In this document: one piece after another, positions 37,801-44,820 of the stretch
How the letters are laid out: each line of letters starts with the position of its first letter
Numbering within the stretch: position 1 is the stretch's first letter
Assembly (NCBI RefSeq): GCF_004210215.2
Contig: NZ_CP067394.1
Location: 2,728,001 to 2,792,000, forward strand
From: Cryobacterium sp. SO1
GTDB lineage: Bacteria > Actinomycetota > Actinomycetes > Actinomycetales > Microbacteriaceae
Direction: 5' to 3'
DNA length: 64,000 bases
Notes under the pieces: generated by a model
Database searches by the model: none
Seen by the model: the letters and a program-made list of their open reading frames with translations, nothing else
What the model was told of the DNA's origin: nothing
Position numbers and translations under genes: made by a program

Positions 37801-38388
37801 GCGGTAGACCGGCAGGATGTCGCGAAGCCGGTGGGTGCTGGTGCGTCCGTCGCCGAGCAGCAGGTGCACGTCTTCTCCGGTGCGGATGCCGAGCCGGTCG
37901 AGTTGGTCGCTGTACGCGGCCACCTGCAGCAGCGCGGTGATCTTCGCGGAACGGGCCAGTTTGGTGTCGTAGACCTCGTAGGCACCGTTCTCGGTGCGCA
38001 TGATGAAGTCGGCGAACCCGACAAAACGGCCGTCGAAGAAGGTGGCCTGGAAGAGCACATCGGCCCCGGCCCGGAAGGCCTCGGCCGCCGCGGCCGCCGC
38101 CGCTGGCAGCTCCCGCATCGACGGGCGGGCGAACTCGACCACGTCGTGGCTCTGCCGCAGCCGTTCCAGATAGCGCAGCTCGTGTTCGTCGCCCAGGGCC
38201 CCGGCCCGGCGCAGCATGGCGTCGCCCTCGTCGGGCACGGTGTCGATCCGGCCGAGCTTGCCGTCGAGCTTGTGCATCACGGCCCACTCGCACCCCGCGG
38301 CGGCGCCGAGGTCGCTGGCGCTGAAGATCACGGTCGGCTGTGCTGTTGGCTGTGCTGCCGGCTGTGCTGTGGAATCGAGCAAGAACAC
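34900..38388 (-). CDS. TM0106-type RecB-like nuclease fused to SF1 helicase
   Basis: A 1162-residue multidomain DNA/RNA enzyme. The N-terminal RecB/Cas4-like nuclease (about 15-320) has Cys near 33 and a Cys cluster CGRCAAC (about 222-228) that probably hold an iron-sulfur cluster, and a YEVYDTKLAR core that supplies the D-x-K of the PD-(D/E)xK site. An RNase H-like domain follows, with IFFDFEGDP near 330 and EYDCLSTLRLRDWL near 510. The C-terminal Upf1-type helicase has GPPGTGKTYTGSRV (about 786), VIDEAGQFSLA, LLLGDPQQLPQ and a final VAISRAQ. GTG 38388 has GGTGGAGG upstream. The N-terminal QPAAQPTAQP stretch is low-complexity. Confidence 0.88.
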   Translation of the reverse strand: MFLLDSTAQPAAQPTAQPTVIFSASDLGAAAGCEWAVMHKLDGKLGRIDTVPDEGDAMLRRAGALGDEHELRYLERLRQSHDVVEFARPSMRELPAAAAAAAEAFRAGADVLFQATFFDGRFVGFADFIMRTENGAYEVYDTKLARSAKITALLQVAAYSDQLDRLGIRTGEDVHLLLGDGRTSTHRLRDILPVYRKRRTRLERLIDERVADPEPTPWGDQRYAACGRCAACSLEVEAHRDVLLVAGMRLTQRRHLLEAGLTTIETLAASTGPVDGLVDATVAALRAQARLQLHSRQLATGEPGHVDAPAFEVYNPVALGALPEPDDGDIFFDFEGDPLYSETAAGTDSPEWGLDYLFGLIETDGTFRPFWAHDYAEERQALIDFLAYVALRRARHPDLHIYHYAAYERTHLLSLAARHGVGEDAVDDLLRDNVLVDLYPVVKKSLRVGSRSYSIKKLEPLYMGDEHREGVDNAADSITEYADSRDLYRAGQTDAAQAKLDAIADYNEYDCLSTLRLRDWLLARADEAGIPRAASRDLELAIPVREPSPVYLALTAQVADAPAGDRTADQTAIALASAAIDYHRREGKKFWQEHFDRLRNPVDEWSATRDALIVTAVTVDRDWTLVGRDRNLSRVLRIEGEPAPGSSLKLGQKPFLLYDAPYPPLGVTGEPGSRVAHERTEITGLVDEATGEEVLYVTEKLGRGVDAYDQLPMALAPATPPPPGTQVPAIAEWGQRVLDALPAMLPDAALDVLRRVAPRGVVSSTSGGDITTAIRDSLLGLDRSYLAVQGPPGTGKTYTGSRVIAELVRDHGWKIGVVAQSHATVENMLSAVLRAGLDSESVGKKAKAGEEARENGWTALAPTRFAEFTGQAGGFVLGGTAWDFSNAARIEPGSLDLLVIDEAGQFSLASTIASAVAARRLLLLGDPQQLPQVSQGSHPEPVDVSALGWLTDGHDVLPAEFGYFLAKSWRMHPAVCAPVSRLSYEGKLESQAAARHLDGVAPGLHPLPVPHLFNSTSSPEEAESVAGLIGSLLGRTWTVNGASTPLGQQDLIVVAPYNAQVEAIRQRLALGGWHDVSVGTVDKFQGREAAVAIVSLAASSAEEVPRGLEFLLLANRLNVAISRAQWAAYLLYSPALTDALPHNADTLAQLSAFIELVEGWTG

Positions 38389-38472
38389 GAAGGCGCCTCC
38401 ACCTGCTGGGATGTCGTCAGGTTACCGGAGACCTCCGACACCGCCCCGCTCCCTGCAGCGCGGGCGGCGGTC

Positions 38473-38478
38473 TACGCT
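38473..38478 (+). promoter_or_regulatory. -10 hexamer for leaderless GNAT gene
   Basis: TACGCT stands six bases before GTG 38485. It supports this start for a gene that lacks an ATG near its N-terminus. Confidence 0.55.
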
Positions 38479-38484
38479 TGTCGG

Positions 38485-38775
38485 GTGACCACAGCTCTCG
38501 TGCACGAACCGGATGCCTCCCGCTACGCCCTCTACATCGACGGCGAGCTCGCCGCCCTGGCCGACTACCTCGTGCAGGGCGACACCGTGTCGTTCAACCA
38601 CACCTTCACCGATCCCCACCGCCGCGGGCAGGGCCTGGCCGGGCAGGTCGTGACGTTTGCGATGGACGACGTCGAGGCCACCGGCACCCGCGCCGTGGCG
38701 CCGGACTGCTGGTATGTTGCCAGGTGGTTCGCCAAGCATCCGGAGCGTGCGAATCTGTTGCGGGTGCGCGGCTAG
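38485..38775 (+). CDS. Small GNAT-like N-acetyltransferase
   Basis: A 96-residue protein of the short GNAT type (YjdJ-like, DUF-type acetyltransferases). Conserved elements are the YALYIDGELAALADY strands, the acetyl-CoA loop HTFTDPHRRGQGLAGQV, and the C-terminal PDCWYVARWFAKHPE helix. The GTG start at 38485 is selected because the residues after it match the family N-terminus and TACGCT is at leaderless spacing. The substrate is unknown. It is followed by the intergenic hairpin element and the convergent exonuclease gene. Confidence 0.85.
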   Translation: MTTALVHEPDASRYALYIDGELAALADYLVQGDTVSFNHTFTDPHRRGQGLAGQVVTFAMDDVEATGTRAVAPDCWYVARWFAKHPERANLLRVRG

Positions 38776-38813
38776 CCCTCTCGGCACCTCGGGATTCCGC
38801 CCGCCATGTTCCC

Positions 38814-38876
38814 AGGAAGAAGTGACATTCGAAGGACGGGATCGGCCACGGGGTCCTGATTTTCGACCTTTATCCT
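38814..38876. repeat. Intergenic hairpin element, copy A
   Basis: This shares blocks with copy B at 42943-43011: a GAAGTGAC-like start, AGGACGG followed by ATC, GTCCTGATTTTCG and CCTTTNTCC. The inner stem AGGAC (38833-38837) with GTCCT (38853-38857) is conserved. The outer stem (38814-38822 with 38868-38876) is less perfect than in copy B. It lies between convergent genes. Confidence 0.6.
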
Positions 38877-38892
38877 TGCAAACGCCGGTCGC

Positions 38893-40143
38893 TCAGGCTC
38901 CGGCGAAGCGCGCGCCGGCCAATCGGGCCAGGGCGGCCTCGTCCACGATGGGGATGCCGTAGTCGCGGGCCTTGCGGGCCTTGCCGGAGAGCGAGTCGGG
39001 GTCCGCGGCCACGAGGAGCTTGACCTTTTTGGTCACCGCGCGCCAGGGCACCAGGCCGGCGTCACGGAGTTCCCGCTCCAGGTCGCTGCGGGTGCGGCTC
39101 ATCTCCCCGGTCAGTACGACCAGGTCGCCGGCCAGCAACGCGAAGCCCGCACCGGCCGAAACCGCGGTGGCGGGCGCCGGCGTCTGCTGCCGGGTCTCGT
39201 CGAGGGACGCCGCGATGGTGTCGGTGGGAAGCGCGAGGAGCATGCCCACGCTCACGAGGTCGGCCAGTTCCGCGCCGGTGAGGATGCCGTCCGACCAGGC
39301 GAGTGCGGTCAGCGCCGCGTAGTACTGCCGGTGCAGCGACTCGCAGGGGCCCGGGCCCAGGCCGAGGTCGCCGGCCAACCGCACCAGCGACTGGGCCTCG
39401 TGCGCCGAGAGCGCCCGGTCGAGCAGGCACCTGTCGAGCAGGGCCAGATAGTCCACGTATTCGGCCGGGCCCGCCACATCCGGCAGTCGGGTGGTGATGC
39501 ATTCGAGGAAGGAGTCCGCGGTCATCGGGTGCGACGAGACTGTGCGGGCGCACCACGGCACCGACGAGGCCTCCCCGGCCGGCCACCGCGACACGGCGGC
39601 CGCGTTGAGGTGGGCGAACCAGAACTCCGGCGCATCCGCCGCTTCGATGTACGCGGAGAGCAGCTGCGCGGTGGCGAACGCGTCGACCGAGGCACGATGA
39701 GCGCCGCCCAGGTCGATGTCGAGGGCCGCGCAGCAGTCGGCGAGGGAACGCCCGGCGCCGGGAAGGAAGTCGCGGGCCAGCTGCATCGTGCACAGGCTCA
39801 CGACCTCGGCGGGCGCGACATGGCCGGCCCGGCTCAGTTCGGCCAGCAGAAAACGGATGTCGAAACTCGCGTTGTGCGCCACGACGACCCGGCCGCGCAG
39901 CAGCTCGATGAGCTGCGGGGCGATCGCGGCGAAGGTGGGGGCATCCAGCACGTCGGCGGCGCGGATGCCGTGGATGGCCTGCCGGCCGAGGTCCCGGCGC
40001 GGGTTCACCAGGGTTTCCCAGCGGCCCTCGATCCGTCCCCGGTCGCTGACGTGCACCACGGCGAGCTCGATGACCCTGTCGTTGTGGGCGGGTGAGAGGC
40101 CGGTGGTTTCGAAATCGATCACGGCGAAACCAGGACCGGCCAT
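38893..40143 (-). CDS. DnaQ-like 3'-5' exonuclease with C-terminal BRCT domain
   Basis: A 416-residue protein. The N-terminal DEDDh exonuclease (about 5-170) has FAVIDFETTGLS (first Asp/Glu), AHNASFDIRFL (third acidic residue), and GGAHRASVDAFATAQL (His and last Asp). A TerB-like or helical middle (about 230-320) is followed by a BRCT domain (about 340-410: LLAGDLVVLTGEM, then KKVKLLVAADPDS and KARDYGIPIVDE). The start MAGPGFAVIDF at 40143 follows AAGGAG. The exonuclease-BRCT fusion is common in actinobacteria and is thought to act in DNA repair or proofreading. Confidence 0.9.
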   Translation of the reverse strand: MAGPGFAVIDFETTGLSPAHNDRVIELAVVHVSDRGRIEGRWETLVNPRRDLGRQAIHGIRAADVLDAPTFAAIAPQLIELLRGRVVVAHNASFDIRFLLAELSRAGHVAPAEVVSLCTMQLARDFLPGAGRSLADCCAALDIDLGGAHRASVDAFATAQLLSAYIEAADAPEFWFAHLNAAAVSRWPAGEASSVPWCARTVSSHPMTADSFLECITTRLPDVAGPAEYVDYLALLDRCLLDRALSAHEAQSLVRLAGDLGLGPGPCESLHRQYYAALTALAWSDGILTGAELADLVSVGMLLALPTDTIAASLDETRQQTPAPATAVSAGAGFALLAGDLVVLTGEMSRTRSDLERELRDAGLVPWRAVTKKVKLLVAADPDSLSGKARKARDYGIPIVDEAALARLAGARFAGA

Positions 40144-40268
40144 GGGGCTCCTTCGCATTCGATATGCCTGACTCTAGACCCGTGGGCAAGTCGAACCGTG
40201 CCACCGGTCCGTGGCAGTGCTGGAGCGGATCGGCCCGGTGGCGGTCCCGCGGGGAACGACGGGTGTCG

Positions 40269-40997
40269 TCAGATCGAGAACTCGCCGTCGACCGAGGCAG
40301 CGGCGGTGAACGCAGGGGCGGCCGGGGTGTTGACGTAGGACGAGGTGACCAGGATCGGCATGTGATCGGAGGTACCGCGCGGCAGCGTCTCGACGTTGTC
40401 GATGGTGAGGCCCACCGAGGTGGCCAGGTCGAAGTGGCCGCGGAAGAATTTGTACCGCGTGTAGGTGCGGCTGTCGCTCAGGGTGAGGTCGTAGCCGGAC
40501 TCCCTGACCTCGTTGCTGAGGTGTTTTTTGAAAATCGGGTAGTTGTAGTCCCCCACCATCAGGGTGGGCAGATTCGGGCCCAGCACGGCGAGTTCCTCGT
40601 GAGCCGACCGGATCTGGTTGCGCCGCAGCGAGTTGAGTGCCGTCAGCGGCGCGGCGTGAAAGGATGCCACCACCAGCTCTCGCTGCGCGGCCATGTCGAA
40701 CAGTCGGGTGCCGATCAGCCGTTCGTGCGCCGGCGTGAGCACCAGGTCGTGCAGCGACTTCTTCAGCGCGAAGGTCTGGGTCTTCTGTGCGGTGAACCGG
40801 TCCCGCCGGTAGTACACCGCCAGCCCCAGCCGGTTGCGGGTGGTGGAATCCGCCAGGTGCAACAAACCGACCTCGGCGGGCAGGTCGAGCGTGTCGCACT
40901 CCTGCAGGCACAGCAGGTCGGGGTCGTACTTCTCGACCAGTGCGATGAGTTCGCCGCTGGCACTGTTCTTGCGCAGGTTGTAGCTGATGACCTTCAC
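40269..40997 (-). CDS. Endonuclease/exonuclease/phosphatase (EEP) family protein
   Basis: A 242-residue DNase-I-like hydrolase. Motifs are VISYNLRKNS (Asn), DLLCLQECD (metal-binding Glu), VASFHAAP (His), LMVGDYNYP (Asp-x-Asn) and GTSDHMPILV (final Asp-His). The GTG start at 40997 gives the standard family N-terminus VKVISYNL; the open frame further upstream does not fit. Substrate could be DNA, RNA or a phospholipid head group. It diverges from the small membrane protein gene at 41181. Confidence 0.87.
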   Translation of the reverse strand: MKVISYNLRKNSASGELIALVEKYDPDLLCLQECDTLDLPAEVGLLHLADSTTRNRLGLAVYYRRDRFTAQKTQTFALKKSLHDLVLTPAHERLIGTRLFDMAAQRELVVASFHAAPLTALNSLRRNQIRSAHEELAVLGPNLPTLMVGDYNYPIFKKHLSNEVRESGYDLTLSDSRTYTRYKFFRGHFDLATSVGLTIDNVETLPRGTSDHMPILVTSSYVNTPAAPAFTAAASVDGEFSI

Positions 40998-41180
40998 GTC
41001 AGACCTATCTGTGAATCGACGGTAGACATCAAGCCTACGTTCGCTGGGTGACGAATGCAGCATCGGCGTCGCCAGCATCCGACAGGCCCTGCGGGTATTC
41101 CGGGTCCTCTGGGAGCGCTGGTACCGTAAGTCCCGGGCCGGCGCCCGAACGCCGACCGCCACAGATTGGATGCTTACCCC

Positions 41181-41390
41181 GTGAAACCCTGGACGTTCAC
41201 CACCTACACGATCGCCGCCTTCGCGTGCAGCGGCCTCGCACTGGCCCTCCTGATCCTCAACGCCTTCACCGGCAACGAGATGCTGTCCACGCTGCTGCCC
41301 CTGGCTATCGGCGCGCTGGTGCTTGGCGGCATCTTCTCGGTGCGCGCCCGCGTGCTGCGCTACCGCAACAGGGACATCACCAGGCGCTGA
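41181..41390 (+). CDS. Small two-helix membrane protein
   Basis: A 69-residue protein with two hydrophobic segments (FTTYTIAAFACSGLALALLI and LLPLAIGALVLGGIFSV) and a basic C-terminus (RARVLRYRNRD). The GTG at 41181 has GATGCT six bases upstream, close to the leaderless pattern; a TTG at 41166 in the same frame is less likely. Function unknown, with no recognised family. Confidence 0.6.
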   Translation: MKPWTFTTYTIAAFACSGLALALLILNAFTGNEMLSTLLPLAIGALVLGGIFSVRARVLRYRNRDITRR

Positions 41391-41513
41391 CCGGTGTGGC
41401 CCCGCCGTATCGGGGCGACCGAAACCCTGCTAGCGTCCCCGGCACGGATGCCTCGCGGCGCGCTGTGGCGCGCCCGGCGCCATTGACCCGCCGTTGACCG
41501 GGGAGCTCCTGCC

Positions 41514-42353
41514 ATGACCGATGCCTCAGCACCGCCGCCGTCCCCGCTGTCACCGGCGTCACCGGCGTCACCGGCAGGGAAGCGCCCGACTCCGCCGTGG
41601 CGCATCCTGCTGTACATTCTCATCCCGATCGTCGGGCTGCTCCTGCTCATCACGGCGTTCGCGTTCGGGTTGTGGGGACGGAGCGGTTCGGTGGATCGAA
41701 GCGCGGACCTCGCGCCAGGCACCAGCCTGAGCGTGGACATGCGAAACGCCGAGATCGTATTGCAGGCGAGCACCGACGACCAGGTGCGCGTGCGCCTGAC
41801 CGGGTCCTACTTCGGCAACGAGCCCACCCTCTCGGCTCGCACCGAGGGCGGCGTCACCGAGGTGCGCGGCGGTTGCCGGCCCCAGTTCTTCTCCCGCTGC
41901 TCCGTCACCGTCACCGTGCAACTGCCCCGGGCGCTGCCGGTCACCGCGGTCGGCGAGAACGGCCGCATCACCGCATCCGGACTCACCGGCCGGGTCACCC
42001 TGAGCACGACCAACGGCGTCATCGAGACCGTCGGCACGGTGGGACGGGTGGACCTGCAGACCACCAACGGTGATATCCGGGTGACCGAGGCCGTCTCCAA
42101 GACCGTGGCCGCCTCGACCACGAACGGGTCCGTCACCCTGGAGTTCGTGGATGCGCCGGAGGTGGTCAACGCCGGCAGCACCAACGGGCAGATCACCGTG
42201 CGGGTGCCCGTCGACGGGGTGACCTACCGGGTCACCGCGCAGACCACCAACGGCTCCGTGACCGACGACAGCGTCTCCTCAGAAAGCACCTCGCGCCGTG
42301 CCATCACCGCGCAGACCACCAACGGCTCCATCACCATCGAGGCCACAAGGTAG
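41514..42353 (+). CDS. DUF4097-family membrane-anchored beta-repeat protein
   Basis: A 279-residue protein. It has a Pro/Ala/Ser-rich cytoplasmic N-terminus, one membrane helix (about 30-55, ILLYILIPIVGLLLLITAF), then an external beta-solenoid made of short strands of the type TTNGxIxV repeated about six times (STTNGVIETV, QTTNGDIRVT, STTNGSVTLEF, STNGQITVR, QTTNGSVTD, QTTNGSITIE). This is the DUF4097 layout. Two Cys in GCRPQFFSRC may form a disulfide. GGGGAG precedes ATG 41514. A surface or sigma-sensor role is known for some relatives only. Confidence 0.85.
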   Translation: MTDASAPPPSPLSPASPASPAGKRPTPPWRILLYILIPIVGLLLLITAFAFGLWGRSGSVDRSADLAPGTSLSVDMRNAEIVLQASTDDQVRVRLTGSYFGNEPTLSARTEGGVTEVRGGCRPQFFSRCSVTVTVQLPRALPVTAVGENGRITASGLTGRVTLSTTNGVIETVGTVGRVDLQTTNGDIRVTEAVSKTVAASTTNGSVTLEFVDAPEVVNAGSTNGQITVRVPVDGVTYRVTAQTTNGSVTDDSVSSESTSRRAITAQTTNGSITIEATR

Positions 42354-42388
42354 CGCGGCTGAGCGCGCCGACCTGCGAGGATGGCGGC

Positions 42389-42943
42389 ATGAGCGAGCAG
42401 CAGACAGGCACGATTGCGGCCGTGAGCCGGGACGACAAGCACCGGTTCAGCAAACCGGTCGTGGCCGGCATCCGCCTGGTGGCCGGGCACGGCGTCGAGG
42501 GCGACTCCCACGCCGGGGCCACCACCCAGCACCGTTACCTGATCCGCACCGATCCGGCCAGGGCCAATCTCACCCAGGTGCACCTGCTGCGCTCTGAGCT
42601 GCTGACCGAGCTCGCAGCCGAGGGGTTCGAGGTCTCCCCCGGTCAGCTCGGAGAGAACATCACGACCACCGGCATCGACCTGCTGGCACTGCCGCTCGGC
42701 ACCCGGCTGCACCTCGGCGCCGAGGCCGTTGTCGAGGTCACCGGCATGCGGGACCCCTGCTCGATGATCGACAAGTTCCAGTCCGGCCTCAAGGGCGCGC
42801 TCAAGCACACGGATGCGGCGGGCCGGATCGTGCGGAAGGCCGGCATCATGGGCATCGTGCTGGTCAGCGGCGAGGTGGCCCCGGGTGACGAGCTGCGGGT
42901 CGAGCTCCCGGCCGGTGCGCACCAGCCCCTGGGCGTCGTGTAA
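42389..42943 (+). CDS. MOSC-domain protein
   Basis: A 184-residue soluble protein. Its MOSC elements are GVEGDSHAG, the QVHLLRSEL helix, LGENITTTGIDLLALPLGTRL, and VTGMRDPCSMIDKF with the conserved Cys that in this superfamily carries sulfur or binds the molybdenum cofactor. It lacks the beta-barrel N-terminal domain of full mARC/YiiM proteins. GAGGAT is six bases before the ATG. The TAA stop forms the first base of the outer stem of intergenic element copy B. Confidence 0.88.
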   Translation: MSEQQTGTIAAVSRDDKHRFSKPVVAGIRLVAGHGVEGDSHAGATTQHRYLIRTDPARANLTQVHLLRSELLTELAAEGFEVSPGQLGENITTTGIDLLALPLGTRLHLGAEAVVEVTGMRDPCSMIDKFQSGLKGALKHTDAAGRIVRKAGIMGIVLVSGEVAPGDELRVELPAGAHQPLGVV

Positions 42944-43011
42944 TCGGGAAAAAGTGACTTTCCTAGGACGGAATCACACCTAGAGTCCTGATTTTCGCCC
43001 TTTTTCCCGAT
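42943..43011. repeat. Intergenic hairpin element, copy B
   Basis: ATCGGGAAAAAG (42943-42954) pairs perfectly over 12 bases with CTTTTTCCCGAT (43000-43011). The enclosed AGGAC (42965-42969) pairs with GTCCT (42985-42989). Primary sequence and inner stem match copy A at 38814-38876. It lies between the convergent MOSC and DarT-like genes and may also act as a terminator. Confidence 0.75.
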
Positions 43012-43026
43012 AAACGTCCCCGAGGG

Positions 43027-43893
43027 TCAGTCCTCGTCGGTCGGGTGGAACCACGGCGGGTAGACGGCGACCTTGGGCTTGTGGCTGGCGGCCGCGAGGA
43101 TCGGCTTGACCGCATCCCGCACCCGGTCGTTGGCGACGCCGATCAGGGTGATCAGGCCGAACGGCACCTCGCCGGGCACGAGCAGCTCGGCCTTGAGGAT
43201 GGTGTCGGAATCGAGGTCGGCGCGGAGCAGACGCAGCATCCGGTCGGCCGCGGCGGCCGTGGCACCGAACCGGGTGGCGGCGAAAGCGGCGTCGCCATCG
43301 GTCACGGCGAAGTGGCTGGCCGACGGGCCGGCCGCGGTGGTCGCCTGCGCGTCGAGCACCTTCTTGACGGTGGAGACCAGGATCACGAAGTCGAACGCGG
43401 CGGCGTCGTGGGCGTCGTCGGAGAGGCGTGGGTCGAGCGACTGCGCGCGGATGTTCTCCCAGACCAGGGCGTTGGGCGAGAGGAAGAACGGCACGTGGTC
43501 GGCGACGGCGAGGCTGTCGGCGCCGGCGACGCGGGCGTCACGGCGAGCGCCACGGTTCGCGGATGACGAGATGTCGACGACGGGACGGTCGGCCCAGTCG
43601 TCGCTGCTGTCAGCCAGCAGCCGGCCGGTGGCCAGGATGCCGGGCAGGTTGCGGATGTGGGTGAGGTGGTAGATGCGCTGCTCGCCGACGTTGTCGTCCT
43701 GGCGCTTGGTCTTGGCGGTGCCCGTGGTGATCGGGGCGACGATGGTGCGCAGCGCCGTCGGCGCCTCGGGGGTGCGTGCTCGGCTGGCACGCGGGGCACG
43801 GGCGGCGGGCACGGTCGGTGCGACGGGGGCGGCGGGTGGGAAACACAGGGCGCACAGCTCCCCGTCCAGTCCGTGGATGCATTCCTCGTTCAC
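43027..43893 (-). CDS. DarT-like (DUF4433) ADP-ribosyltransferase with N-terminal zinc-ribbon-like motif
   Basis: A 288-residue protein. The C-terminal 220 residues resemble DarT: IYHLTHIRNLPGILATGRLL, DHVPFFLSPNALVWENI (NAD-binding region), and ILKAELLVPGEVPFGLI, whose Glu fits the catalytic position. The N-terminal 20 residues hold CIHGLDGELCALC, a possible zinc knuckle, joined by an Ala/Pro-rich linker. DarT toxins ADP-ribosylate thymidine in single-stranded DNA and are paired with a DarG macrodomain antitoxin, but no macrodomain gene is adjacent here. GTG 43893 follows AAGGG. It may act as a regulated or housekeeping DNA modifier rather than a toxin. Confidence 0.8.
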   Translation of the reverse strand: MNEECIHGLDGELCALCFPPAAPVAPTVPAARAPRASRARTPEAPTALRTIVAPITTGTAKTKRQDDNVGEQRIYHLTHIRNLPGILATGRLLADSSDDWADRPVVDISSSANRGARRDARVAGADSLAVADHVPFFLSPNALVWENIRAQSLDPRLSDDAHDAAAFDFVILVSTVKKVLDAQATTAAGPSASHFAVTDGDAAFAATRFGATAAAADRMLRLLRADLDSDTILKAELLVPGEVPFGLITLIGVANDRVRDAVKPILAAASHKPKVAVYPPWFHPTDED

Positions 43894-44113
43894 TACTCAA
43901 CCCTTCGTGTGCGCAGGCTCTGGCGCGTCGGGTTCGACGGACGTGTGCCTACCTATCTAAGTTACGGTCATTTCGCGGCCCGCGGTGACACAACCTGCCC
44001 CGTCCGGGGCTGATCCGCTGTTGATCGGGGTCCAATCGGGTGATTGAGCCCTGGCACGGCCACGAGTTCGGGCGCCGCCGGTGCGCCACCGGAGAATTCT
44101 GCCGGAGTTGTGC

Positions 44114-44800
44114 TCAGCGCAGAAGTTGGCCGGCCAGCTGGGCGAGACCGGCCAGCACCAGGAACACGCCGAGCAGCAGCACCGTGATGACAGTGATCAG
44201 TGACATGTTGTGCACCAACCAGCCGCGCAGTCGCACCAACCGCGCCCTCACCGCTGGGCCGCCGAACGCGTAGGCGAACACCGGGCCGAGCATGGTGATC
44301 GAGGCCAGCGCGGTGAAGACCGCCACCGAGATCAGAATGCCGGTGGGGTCGGTGTTCGAGCCCAGGATCACCACCCCGGCCGCGGCGGCCATCACCAGGT
44401 TCTTCGGCCTGAAGGCTGCGTAGCCGACCCCGATGATGGTCGCGCGCGCCGGCGTCAGCCGGTCAAGGGCGTTCAGCCAGCGCGGCAGCGGCACCTCGAC
44501 TCCTCGCTGCGGCCGGTCGTGCCATTGCACCAGGCCCAGCACGATCAGGACGATGCCGAGCACCAGCGGTAGCACCACCTGCAGCGCGCGGCTGCCGGCC
44601 GACCTGTCGTGCGGCAACAGCGACGACAGCAGCGCAAGCAGCGTCGCCGAGAACATCACCCCCACGAACCAGCCGATGCTGAACCCCGCGGCAGCCTTGA
44701 ACCCGTCGGGCGCGAGCAGCATCAGCAGCAGCCCAGCCAGCGGCAGCGGGCTGAGCGCGATGGTCAAGGCCAGTGGCAACAGCTGGCCCCACTCATTCAC
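44114..44800 (-). CDS. GAP-family (LysE/Sap-like) membrane protein
   Basis: A 228-residue membrane protein with six hydrophobic segments. LLPLALTIALSPLPLAGLLLM (helix 1) and FRPKNLVMAAAAGVVIL are typical of the GAP (Sap, sulfolipid-addressing-like) family, related to LysE exporters. GTG 44800 follows GGGAGGTG. It is the last gene of a minus-strand run from cls. The substrate is unknown. The 220-base region 43894-44113 downstream holds no gene that I can support. Confidence 0.82.
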   Translation of the reverse strand: MNEWGQLLPLALTIALSPLPLAGLLLMLLAPDGFKAAAGFSIGWFVGVMFSATLLALLSSLLPHDRSAGSRALQVVLPLVLGIVLIVLGLVQWHDRPQRGVEVPLPRWLNALDRLTPARATIIGVGYAAFRPKNLVMAAAAGVVILGSNTDPTGILISVAVFTALASITMLGPVFAYAFGGPAVRARLVRLRGWLVHNMSLITVITVLLLGVFLVLAGLAQLAGQLLR

Positions 44801-44820
44801 CCGCGCACCTCCCGTTCCGG

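Noticed and set aside
35167..38775. 1200-codon open frame on the plus strand
   Set aside because: Antisense of the RecB-like helicase. Only its last 97 codons (from GTG 38485) are a real gene, the small GNAT protein.
43027..43893. Complete DarTG toxin-antitoxin system
   Set aside because: No macrodomain (DarG) gene lies on either side; the neighbours are MOSC and a GAP-family membrane protein.
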